Source of the DNA: Cucumis sativus
Lineage: Eukaryota > Streptophyta > Magnoliopsida > Cucurbitales > Cucurbitaceae
Assembly: GCF_000004075.3 (NCBI RefSeq)
Contig: NW_022279522.1
Coordinates: 61,171-125,170, forward strand
DNA length: 64,000 nt
Direction of reading: 5' to 3'
The stretch's first letter is position 1. Each line of letters opens with the position of its first letter. Positions 1-9,890 of the stretch are shown one piece after another. The notes under the pieces are model-generated. The model searched no databases. It was not told the DNA's origin and saw only the letters and a program-made list of their open reading frames with translations. The position numbers and the translations under genes are program-made.

Positions 1-717
1 GAATAAATGTAATCATTGTTTTTGGGAGTTTGAGTTCGACCGTGATTATTGTTGAATAAATTTATAATTTTCACTTAGACATGACATTTTGCTATTTTAG
101 CAATTTAAATTTAAATTTTCTTTTATCAAAAGTAAACCTCTTGTTTTAATGTTTTTCTGGTCATCCCTTTTAAATACAACTAATGACAAATGAATATAAC
201 AATTAAGAAATTCATAGATATATAACGACATTTGAATTAGAAATGTTTTGAAACCGTGTTTACGAGAAGATTTTTAATTTTAATAGCATTACAGTAGCTA
301 GGGATGGTTGTATAATAGTCTACACACTCTTTGTACCAAACAATCCATTCGATTTTTAAATCAAGTCTCTCTCTCTTTTTTTTTTTTATTTCTTACCATA
401 ATTTACATTTTTTGTAAGTATAATGGTTGAGTGGAAAAAGAGAGCTGACTAGTAAGTGCAGAAATAAAGCTCACAAGTTTCTGTAAAAGCTAATCAAGCA
501 ACTCAAATTATAAACAAAGAGAAAAGTTGATTGGTTAAGCTAACCGTGTTATTACAAAATTTTAAATTACTAAGAACTCCTAATGAAACGATTACATTAT
601 TTTGATAATTACGAGATAAAATGAAAACATACAAACTACTAAACAAAAAGAAAAGCCACAAATCAATTATTGGGATTCAATATACTCTCCAAGCATGTTC
701 TGGAAATGCGAGTTTTT
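1..717. other. Intergenic, AT-rich
   Basis: No gene or RNA feature is supportable here. There is a short pyrimidine run near 367-390, and the rest is unstructured AT-rich sequence downstream of the malate dehydrogenase pseudogene. Confidence 0.5.
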
Positions 718-1885
718 AAGCAGCTACGACTTGCTTACCTTCTCAATGTTTGTCTTCAGTTCTAGCTTTAGAGCTTCAAGTGCCTTTTGCCCATACTTAG
801 ATAAACCCTGAAGATTATATGTTACAAAGGTTTCAATTCCTTTCCTCCCAAGCTTAACCCTCGATGCAAAGAAGGGAAGCTCAGTTAGATTAGATTGCAC
901 AAAAGTGCACTCCTAAACATCACTGTCTCTGTCCAAAGCATGAAAAGATGATTCAACAGATCCTGCCCTAGCCTTCGCTTCCACAACTTCGATTCCTGCA
1001 TTTTGAATTCTAACAGTCAGTTCTTGAATTTGTTCATGTGTAAAACTTACTGAAGGGCGTGTCTTTGATATCAAAGTAACAATTGTTATTCCAGCATGTC
1101 CCCCAACAACTAGGACATCAATGTCAATCAGATTAAGGTTCTTCTTTTCGACAACGAAAGTGTTTGCCCGAACAACATCCAAAGTAGTAACACCAAAAAG
1201 CTTCTTTTACACGTCCTTCTGCTGCTATTGGAACAGTTGAGTTCACAGGGTTGCTAATGATGTGGATGAAAGCATTAGGACAATTATCAGCAACAGCCTC
1301 AACCAAACTTTTCACTATGGTTCACATTTATGTTGAAAAGGTCATCACAAGTCATACCGGACTTTCTTGAAACCCCAGCAGGTATGACAATAACATCTAC
1401 ACCTTTTAAAGCGTTGGCTAATTCAGAAGGTCTAGTGAAATCCTAAACTTTTGAGGGAGTGTTACAGTGACTAATATCAGCAACAACACCCTTAACATTT
1501 ACAATATCATAAAGGTTCAAGGAAACAACTAGCATCGACATCTTGATAAGAAGGGCCAGAGGCCGACCTATTCCCGGCAGCTCCAAGAACAACAACTTTG
1601 TAAGAGGCTTGAGGTTATGTTGAAGATTTTGTGTGCATTCGAGTTCACTTTTTGTGCTGTTGGAGCAAGATGATGCAATAGGGCAGCTCTGCTCTGTTTC
1701 CCTAAGAAAGACGACTCTAAGTCAAAATGAAGGGATGAATCTGCCTTGTGGCAACATAAGCTATGAAGCGTCTCGTGTGAATTGATTCTTAAGCTAGTAG
1801 ACTTTGATAGGAAAAATGAGTTGAGTTTACTATTAAGTGATTCAGTTGCTCCAACTGACAAAATAGTTGTTGATGTTGCTGTCAT
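718..1885 (-). pseudogene. Decayed plastid NAD-malate dehydrogenase copy
   Basis: Read on the minus strand, the pieces follow plastid NAD-dependent malate dehydrogenase from end to end. First comes a serine-rich transit-peptide-like start at 1885. Then a damaged NAD-binding stretch keeps PLALLIKM and NLYDI. Next are [25 protein letters not shown] and VGGHAGIT, and finally a C-terminus reading LQGLSKYGQKALEALK. The frame is broken repeatedly, with stops after SHCNTPSKV and RDSDV. A block equivalent to SATLSMAYAAARF is missing, as is part of the segment after PIAAE. The active-site loop normally reads PRKPGMTRDD and here is [10 protein letters not shown], so a catalytic arginine is lost. No introns are seen, but the plastid gene is usually intronless, so this does not show retroposition. 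Catalytic function is not credible. Confidence 0.9.
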
Positions 1886-4600
1886 ATCTGACTCTGTTAA
1901 AGAAAGAGGCCAGAAAGCGTCAAAATTGTTATATTATAATGAAGTAACACATATAATTTGGTAAGTAAAGTTATATTTTCATAAAAGTAATCAAAAGACT
2001 AGATAGGTTCAACTCTAGTAAGAAAACCAAGACAATTGCTACAACTTCATCAAGTGTGTTCCATAAAGATGACTAAGATATTTAGATGACTCCATAACAA
2101 CAAAAGTCTTATCAAAACACAAACCATAGTACGCATATTGTTACTACGTAACAATTGTTTTCTTACGACTTCCTTATTGTAGTTTCCGTTTTTTCTAACC
2201 ATGCATTTGAATTTCTTAGCCAATTTATAAACAACTAAAATTAAGATTGTATACCTAGTTTCAAAGGACTAAATAGTTATCTAATGAGGTAAGGTTTGAA
2301 GTGGTCTTGAAATAATATTGGAAAGTAAGATGTCACCACACACGTGTAAGAGAGAAATGATACATTAGTAGTACTCAAGTTTTGAGTTTAATTTTAATCT
2401 AATCAACACGTTTCAAATTTACAATTTTACTATCAAAATTTGTCCCTAAATCTGATGATTTGCACTTCTAAAGCTTAGTTTTCATACGTACTCACTCAAT
2501 CTTAATTTAAAGACAACTACGAAGTAAGTCTTCACATCTAAATTCAATATTGATTAAAAATATTTCATATTAATTCCCTAAATAAAAAATCTTTAATTTG
2601 AACTAATCAATCAATATTATCATTAACATATCAAAAATCAATATTTTCACGGATGAAATATGAATATTTAGTAAAAATTCAAAAATAAAATTATTATTCT
2701 GAAAATTTAAGTACCTAATAGAGACAAAACTTAAAATTTAACGATAGAATTGGAAGATTTTAAAATCGAAGTTAAATTAAATAAATATTTGAAACATAGG
2801 GAACTCACATATCAAAGGTGATCTAAAAGTGGGCTCCCACAAGCCCACACACACGTCCATTTATTCGAGACGAGAGTTTGATCTCTACGACGTGGGCTCT
2901 ATTTTTTCTCGACACTTGTTTTCAACTGCATAGCTCATCGTCCAACGTGATCTCTTCACTCACAAGGCACAACTAGAGCACAGCCCATTTAACCTCACCT
3001 TCTTCGAACAACCCTAATACTTTTCATCGCTATATAAATTTAAGTTTGAAGCTAAAATTTATTAAAAAGACATATATTTGTTTCGTGTAAGTTTGAGTTA
3101 TACCTTAAAACATACCACATTCGATCAGACACGTGTCTTAATCGATGAAAATAATTTTAAATCACCAATTGATCTAAAAGCGTAATTTAGTAACGCTTCT
3201 TCATTTCTCTAAACTAGGAATACGAAGAATGTCTCGTAAGTGAAAATCGATTTTAAGCATATGTGTTTTGATATTATCTTTAATCCTCGATTCATTCAAA
3301 AGTTTATGCTAATAGGTAAAAACAAACTTAATATTTTATTATTCAACACTTCATAGTGAGTTGAAAATAGAGAAAATGCATTGCAAGTGAAAATGAATTT
3401 AATTTTAGAGAAAATAAAAACGATAGAGATTGACAACAAGACTTCTATGAATTATCTATTCTAATATCATCTTAAATCATCAATTGACTTGCCACTTAAA
3501 CTATCTGAAGAGACGAATTTAATATTAAATCGTTCAAACAATGAAATAGAATGGAAGACTCATATATTTATTCACACCAACAACCAAACTTGTGAAAAGT
3601 TAGTATGAATTAAAAGAAGCATTGACATATGAAAGCAACCTATAGTTAGTAGGTCAATGGAGGTGGATGTTGGAAAAGAAGTTAATGGATTTTCTTTTAA
3701 GAGCAATCACAAAGAAAGTTAATGGAGTCAAATAAAGCAGACTTATTCTATAAAACTAGAATTAGACTAAATAATACACAACACTAACTCATTCAACATA
3801 CTATATGGTCACGTATTGGGATGATTGATTGTATAGTCATATACTTTATTTAGAGTATATTGTTAAAATGTTTCACTATTCCTAAGTATGGATATACATG
3901 TGTTATATTTTTGTAACACTTCATTGACACTACATGATTGACGTGACATTCTTTTTACGACGTACAAAATAAAGCGTTGAGGGAAATTCTCTCCATACTT
4001 GTTTTTTTCAACTTTGATTTTGACGCAAATTTACGGGAGAAAATCTTTTTTTCGACGTTTTTCATATTTATCTCGTGCACGTTTTCTTGTATTAATTGTT
4101 ATAATTTTTTTTAAAAAATGCGATGGCTAAATCACTACAAGCTCATTGGAGTAGGAAACTCACACATGTTTGTTGTCATCGTCTTTAAATGATGTCCCAC
4201 TTTTTCTAGGTTTATCTCTTATTTCAAGTACATCAGTATATGTATTTTGAGCCAACTACACTTTGATATTTGAATCAATACATAGACTGTATAATTCAAT
4301 TAAGCACATAAAAGTAAGGCAACGACTCTTTTTTAGAGACGGCTTATTCTTCTCATTTGTAGTCATCGAGCGAGATTATTTATAACCTCCTTCTCCATCA
4401 CACATGTTACATGTAACTGAGACAATGTCAATGTAGTTTGATAGATGAAGGTTGCAAGGCGTCATACCAAACATAATTCAATTATTTCTTGATTGGTATA
4501 TATTCATCAACTCAATGAACGATTTATAACTAAAATTAAATTATGGCATTGTACACGTCATCTTCCAATTTTGAAGATTTAGACTCGTGAATAAATGAAC
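1886..4600. other. Intergenic, no gene seen
   Basis: AT-rich sequence without a supportable ORF, RNA gene or clear mobile element. Positions 2820-3020 are less AT-rich, with several CACGT-type cores near 2340, 2852 and 2891, but they could not be tied to a gene. Confidence 0.4.
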
Positions 4601-4885
4601 TAAATTATTATTTGTGGGGAGAGAGTTTTGTGTATTTGGAAAGAAATTTTGATTTTAAAGGATAAAAAGAAAAAGAAAAAGGAAGTGGAAAAGGGTTTGG
4701 AATGGAGCGAGGGTATATTGATGATTGAGAATGAAATGATGAGAGTGGATGAATTGAAATTGAAAGTTTGTAACTTTATTGTTGTCACATATGGGGTTTG
4801 GGAATGGACTGCCATTTTCCCCATTCCCCATTGCAATACACACTCTTTATTGTTCTTATTATTATTACTTATTTTTACTTACACA

Positions 4886-4927
4886 CTTCCTCTTCCTCTT
4901 CCTCTTCCTCTTCCTCTTCCTCTTCCT
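4886..4927. repeat. CTTCCT hexanucleotide microsatellite
   Basis: About seven uninterrupted copies of CTTCCT. It is followed at about 5023-5053 by a CT/CCCT tract. The pyrimidine-rich block resembles plant leader sequence, but no credible coding region follows. Confidence 0.9.
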
Positions 4928-5059
4928 TCACTTGAAGACAAATTATTAAAAGGAATTTAGCTTTTCCCAACCCCACTTATGCAACATAATCATTATCTCC
5001 CACTACTCACTATATGTCCTCGCTCTCTCTCTCTCTCCCTCTCCCTCTCCCTCTTTTGC

Positions 5060-8000
5060 AGCTTTACCTTTTTCATCTTTCTTTACCCCCCACTCCCTCC
5101 CCCTTTTATTACCATTTTACCTCAGTAAAATTCTAAAACACATAACTTTCTACTCCAACAAAATTAAAGACTTCAAACAAAGTGGCAAACATATTAAACT
5201 CATTTTTGGTTGTTAAGCATTGGATCCAACAAACTTTCTTCTTATAATTTTCGTCCTTACTCCAGGTTCCATCCAACCCAAAATGTGTCGTTGTAGAAGA
5301 CAGTTGATTTCGATCTTACGTACTCTAAAAGTAGTTTTGAAATGTCTGTAAAATATCGATTGTATTCAATTTTTGAAATGATTTGTAGGTGTGTTTTCCA
5401 TTATTTAATTTAAGTTTTCTATGGTATGTTTTTTTGTTAATACTCTATGGTTAATTTGATAAAATAAGAGATTTGATGAAAGATATAACTAAGATTAAAA
5501 CTTATCTAGCATGGTAACGATTAATTGTAACAAGGTTTTGTGTAGGGCGTACTTAAAATAAATAAAAATAAATCTAAAATTCAAGAAATTTCCATTCGAA
5601 ACTTTTCTAAAAAAACAAACTTAAATTCCAACATTTTTCCTCGCGAGTTTTGTTGTTTTTGTATGCTAATTTACATAATTTTTTTTCAAACCAAAACAAA
5701 ATTTTCAAAACTTTAACAAATACATGTCCTTTTGTCTTAAATTTTTTACAATAAATTCAAGCCCCCACCTAAGAAACATCAATCCGAGTTCGCAAGAAAA
5801 AAAAACACATTTTTCTAAAACACAAAATTCAAAAAATCAAGACGGCACTTAGTCCCTCGGTACCTTTAATTGAATAAACTATTAAAACTCACTTCATATT
5901 TATATCTCACACTATAATAAGAAAATAATTTCAACATTTTCAATATATAACTATTATCTTTCTCGTTTGTAAGTCGAACTGGTTGATGAAACAAAAACAT
6001 TGATTTGAGGTTGTTGGAAAGAGGTTATGAATTAAAATAAACCAAACAAAAATGAATAAAAGGGATGGATTGATGGATGGATTGGTAAATTGAGAAAGTG
6101 AAAAAAAATTAAAAAAAAATTTGGAAAAAAAAAAGATTATATAGTTAAATTATGAATGTGTAAAGAGTGGGAATCTTGATGAGTAAAACTATAAATTGAA
6201 AATAATATTTATGGGGTGAAGAAAAAAAAAGAAAAGAGAAAGAGACACAATCTCCACCGTCCTAATAATAATAATAAGTAATAAAGAACAATAATATTTC
6301 ATGTGATGCTACCAAAAACAAAATCTCTTTCACAAGAAATACCAATCCCCGTGAATCATTGTCAATTTTCCCCCTTTGTATTTTGGGCAAGTGGGATATG
6401 TCAATATCAATTCTTAATTATTTCTTTTTTTTTTCTTTTTCTTTCTAAAATAAAATATATATTTTGCTTACTATTTATTTTTGATCCTTCAATTTAACTA
6501 GTTTTTTTAGTTTGATTTCAATTTAGTTTACAATTGGATTTTATATTATTTGGTACTTGAACTTTAACATTTACACTTTTTAACTTTAGTTTTGGTAAAA
6601 TACTTGCTTTAGTATTTGATATTAATGTCTATTATTAATTATGAAGTAAAATTTAATTCATAGGTAGTTTTTTATGAGAAATTATTGTAAACGACATTAT
6701 TTATAAATATACGAAGATTTTGCAATCTATATGTGATAAACCAGTATAACTATTATTTGTGTTTAACATAATATAGATAGACATAGATAGTGGTTTACGA
6801 TGATATTTTATTATATTTTAAAATAATATTTATTTTAATCTAAATTGATAATAAATTCACAATAAAGAATGAAGTATTTGGTGAAAATCAAAGTTAAAAG
6901 TGAAAATCGTGAAATATAAAGACTAAATTGAAACAAAATCCAAACCTACTATCATAACATTATGAAATTTAAGAACTGGATTGTAATAGAAATCGACATT
7001 TAAAGACTAAACGCATAGCAATTGAAAACGTAAGAACTAAATCAAATTTTGACCAGAGATCATCTGGGAACAAAAACAAATACCAGTATTTGATATACGA
7101 TAATAGTTTAGTTGTGTATATCATTAAACAAACTATACCTACTTTAAAAACAATTCACCAAAATAATTTGTTACTCTTTTTCTTTTCTTTCTATTATTTT
7201 AGTCCTTTGACTATCAACTCTCTATTTCTTACTTAGGAGTCTTCAAACAAATATTTCATCTCTTTCAATCTCCTACCTATTTTATCACTTTAAGCAACAA
7301 TAAAGTAAACAATAATAACAATAATTCTTAAAATAAAAATTGAAAAAAAGAAAAAAGAAAAAAAAAACTTTTTTGACTGCTAACTAACATTTTGAGGCAG
7401 TGACTCACATGAGCCAATAATTATTGACATTGACTTTAAACATCCTCAGCTGCCACCAAAAAGTTTATGCTATCTTTAGGTGTAGAAAAAAAAAATTATT
7501 TATAGGTTCTTCTTGTTTATAAATTTTAACGGATCGAACGTTTGACGCCAACATTTAAATTGGATTTAGAAGATTTTTGTAACTCACTTTATGTTTGAAG
7601 CTTTTAGTATTTCAACGGTTGTATTTTGAAACTTATTACAATGTATATATTGTTATTAATTTTTTTTACGATATGTGCTATTTTCTTCTTGTCTATATGT
7701 TTGTTTCCTATTTAGACTATTATTCTAATACACTTTATAATACATTGGATTTCAAATACTTATGCAATTATAATTCACATGTTGTAACAAACCAACTCAA
7801 TATATATAAAACACTTGAAAATTTTTATAACAATTTAAGTCTCATCAACAATACAAAAAATCGTTTGAATTTAATTAGAAAATTGTCCGCATGTAAATAT
7901 TGAAAATAAAACTAAGTAGAGACAAAAATCATTATTGTTACTGTTGCCTTTGATTTTTTTAATGTTACCAATATTGTTTAACCTTAGGAAGTCGGTGACG

Positions 8001-8740
8001 ACAGCACAATAACAGTAAATTTTACAAAATTTATAATTTTGAGTATATGTAATAAAGAAAAACAATCTAATCATGTTTACGATTTAAACTCGTTATTATT
8101 GATCCATCAATGAAATCTGGTTACGACTATATAAAAAACGCAATTTATAGAGAGATAGAAAGAAGAAGAAGAAAAAAAAAGTTGAATTTAGGTTGAGAGT
8201 ATATTGAGACATTTTGGATTCACTCAAGTTTGAAATAGATATTATCATATATATAAAATTGAAAAAGAAGTCAAATTAGAGGGATTGACTATTAGATATA
8301 TGAGTAGAAAGTAGAAAGTAGAAAGAAAGAGAGTTTGTCCCACATGGACACACTTTTCCCAGCTCAGCCTTCAATACAAAATACAAATATGAATATATCC
8401 TATTCCTCTTCACAACTTCAGCTCTCGGCTTTTAACTTTCTTCCATAAAGAAAACTTCCTTATTATTATTATTATTATTATCATTTTCGGTTTCAACATT
8501 TTACATTGCCTTATTTAATTTATTTTTCTATATTTAAATAAATAACAAAAAAAATATTTACAATTTTTTAGACAATAGCCATAAACTTAACCACTTAACT
8601 TTGGTGAGAAAATAGATGGAGTAAATTGGAATATAATTATATATAAACACACAAAAGGTACAAAGTGATGAGCATTGAGCAGTCACGAGTGGTGGTGGAC
8701 TCCACTATTCTAATTACTTAGCTTATTCTCCAGAGAATAT
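5060..8740. other. Intergenic, AT-rich with poly-A and poly-T tracts
   Basis: Read on both strands, this block shows only short AT-rich ORFs with low-complexity translations rich in F, Y, I and N. A TTA trinucleotide run lies at about 8460-8481. I see no splice-linked coding potential. Confidence 0.4.
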
Positions 8741-8748
8741 TTATTATT

Positions 8749-8751
<3 letters not shown>

Positions 8752-8781
<30 letters not shown>
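8752..8781. repeat. CT dinucleotide microsatellite
   Basis: Roughly fifteen TC/CT units without interruption, followed by a shorter CTT run at about 9067-9086. Both lie 3' of the TAS3 core on the minus strand, where they read as GA and GAA repeats. Confidence 0.95.
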
Positions 8782-8784
<3 letters not shown>

Positions 8785-9213
8785 AACATTAACAACAACA
8801 AAAACAACACGTAAAACAAAAACCCAAACAAATTACTTCATCTCCTGCTTCCTCCACCCCTCACAAATACACCAATTTTCATTCACTTTTCTATTTCATA
8901 TATTCCTTCTTTCTCAACACAATCATTTCTATTTTACAAACAATTCTTTTATTTATTTATTTATTATTATTATTACAGAAAAAAAATGTATTTAAAAAAC
9001 AAACGAAAAACTCCACACAAGTAGTACTCCGATCCTCACAGCCAAAAGAGCAGAAGTAATCTTTCTCCTTCTTCTTCTTCTTCTTCAACTCAATCGTCCT
9101 CCTGTTTGCTTGCTCTTCTTGATCTTCTACACCGGCTGGCTTGGTGGGGTTTGATTAAATTTATTTATTTATTATTAATTAATTAATTAATTTAATTTGA
9201 TAAAACTAAAATG

Positions 9214-9233
9214 CAGCTCAAAGGGATAGACAA
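9214..9233 (-). promoter_or_regulatory. 3' miR390 target site of TAS3
   Basis: On the minus strand this is complementary to miR390 on both flanks: GAGCT for the miRNA 5' end and CTATCCC for positions 11-17. The centre is one nucleotide short, because target TT lies opposite miR390 nucleotides 8-10. Position 1 is also mismatched. Cleavage between 9223 and 9222 would put both tasiARFs exactly in register. The short centre could be a real bulge or one of the missing-base errors common in this assembly. Confidence 0.85.
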
Positions 9234-9348
9234 GGAAGGAGAAGATGAGTTGGGTGGAAATAGGGATAGATTCTACTCAAACTCCATATGGGTATTACCC
9301 AAAATAGAGTATGAAATCAAATGGATGGTAAAGGGAAAGGTTATGGTG

Positions 9349-9369
9349 TTGGTCTTACAAGGTCAAGAA
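9349..9369 (-). ncRNA. tasiARF, phase 5'D7(+)
   Basis: The first 19 nt match the conserved tasiARF core, which begins TTCTTGACCTTG and continues TAAGACC. The last two bases differ from the Arabidopsis D7 form. The 5' end is at 9369. Six 21-nt steps separate it from the predicted miR390 cut. Confidence 0.93.
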
Positions 9370-9390
9370 AAGGTCTTACAAGGTCAAGAA
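9370..9390 (-). ncRNA. tasiARF, phase 5'D8(+)
   Basis: This is a second tasiARF directly abutting the first, in the same 21-nt register. It has the same 19-nt core and ends in CCTT, as the Arabidopsis D8 siRNA does. The 5' end is at 9390. Confidence 0.93.
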
Positions 9391-9467
9391 GACTCCATTT
9401 CAAAAGCTTAAAAAAAGAAACGGAAACAAGAAAAAAATAAGAAAAAAAGAAAAACGAAACGTATAAA

Positions 9468-9488
9468 AAGCTCAGTTAGGATAGTGCC
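9468..9488 (-). promoter_or_regulatory. 5' miR390 site of TAS3 (non-cleaved type)
   Basis: A 21-nt minus-strand site pairs with miR390 at both ends but has mismatches at the centre. That is the usual form of the TAS3 5' site, which binds AGO7-miR390 without being cut. It lies 235 nt from the end of the 3' site. Confidence 0.9.
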
Positions 9489-9492
9489 ATGG

Positions 9493-9597
9493 CTAGTAAG
9501 AATCAGTGACTATATCTCCTAAAAGGAGATGCCAATGGGAAAACCCCACCGGAAACGCCGGCCGCCATGGCAGTTGCCTCCTCGTTGGTCCATGCAT
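9493..9597 (-). CDS. Short ORF ending at the TAS3 5' miR390 site
   Basis: A 34-codon minus-strand ORF starts MHGPTRRQLP and ends VTDSY with a TAG stop. Only 4 nt separate the stop from the 5' miR390 site. A TAS3 ORF that stops just before the miR390 site is known in Arabidopsis, where ribosomes stall against bound AGO7-miR390. The role is therefore probably translational and positional, and the peptide may not matter. A second ATG frame inside it (MAAGVSGG) stops about 20 nt further upstream. I chose this frame because its stop is closest to the site. If the candidate intron upstream is spliced, the ORF could begin in the first exon. Confidence 0.6.
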   Translation of the reverse strand: MHGPTRRQLPWRPAFPVGFSHWHLLLGDIVTDSY

Positions 9598-9602
9598 GCG
9601 AC

Positions 9603-9741
9603 CTGAAAAGGAAAATCTCATTAATTTTTACACCATTTTGGTGTGGAATTAGTGAAACTAAATAAGAGATTAACGATGGTTAATTAATTGTGAAAAGAGA
9701 AAGGGGGAATAATTAAAGAAAATAGATGTAGAATGGTTGAC
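9603..9741 (-). other. Candidate intron in the TAS3 leader
   Basis: On the minus strand a donor AAAAG/GTCAAC at 9741 and a strong acceptor, a T-rich tract ending TTTTCAG at 9603, bound a 139-nt AT-rich segment between pyrimidine-rich leader and GC-rich ORF. The donor is weak, so splicing is an inference. Confidence 0.45.
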
Positions 9742-9890
9742 CTTTTGAGGAGGAGGAAGGATATGGGAAAGTTTGGGAGGAAGGGATTTTGAGAGAGATA
9801 ATGGAGAAAGGAAGTGGTTTTTTTGTTGTGCTTTTGTTGTTGAGATGTGTGGGAGTGAGAGAAATGAGAAGGGGAAAGATGGGATTTTAT

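Larger units (their letters stand above)
9214..9890 (-). ncRNA. TAS3: TAS3 trans-acting siRNA precursor
   Basis: This is a non-coding precursor of tasiARFs, the 21-nt RNAs that silence AUXIN RESPONSE FACTOR 2/3/4 mRNAs after AGO7-miR390 targeting, RDR6 synthesis and DCL4 dicing. On the minus strand the order is canonical: a 5' miR390 site (9488-9468), two tandem tasiARFs (9390-9370 and 9369-9349) and a 3' miR390 site (9233-9214). Cutting opposite miR390 nucleotides 10/11, between 9222 and 9223, sets a 21-nt register in which the tasiARFs fall exactly at D7 and D8, as in Arabidopsis TAS3a. A pyrimidine-rich leader (about 9890-9742), a candidate intron (9741-9603) and a short ORF precede the 5' site. 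Transcript ends are estimates. The small plus-strand ORF across this locus is incidental. Confidence 0.93.

Noticed and set aside
1782-1964. Plus-strand 60-codon ORF
   Set aside because: It is antisense to the transit-peptide part of the malate dehydrogenase pseudogene.
4628-4960. Overlapping ORFs on both strands
   Set aside because: The translations are driven by the CTTCCT repeat and poly-K/F tracts, with no domain, splice context or conservation signal.
9211-9411. 66-codon plus-strand ORF starting MQLKGIDKEG
   Set aside because: It is the complement of the TAS3 core. Its apparent sequence is dictated by the tasiARF repeats and 3' miR390 site.
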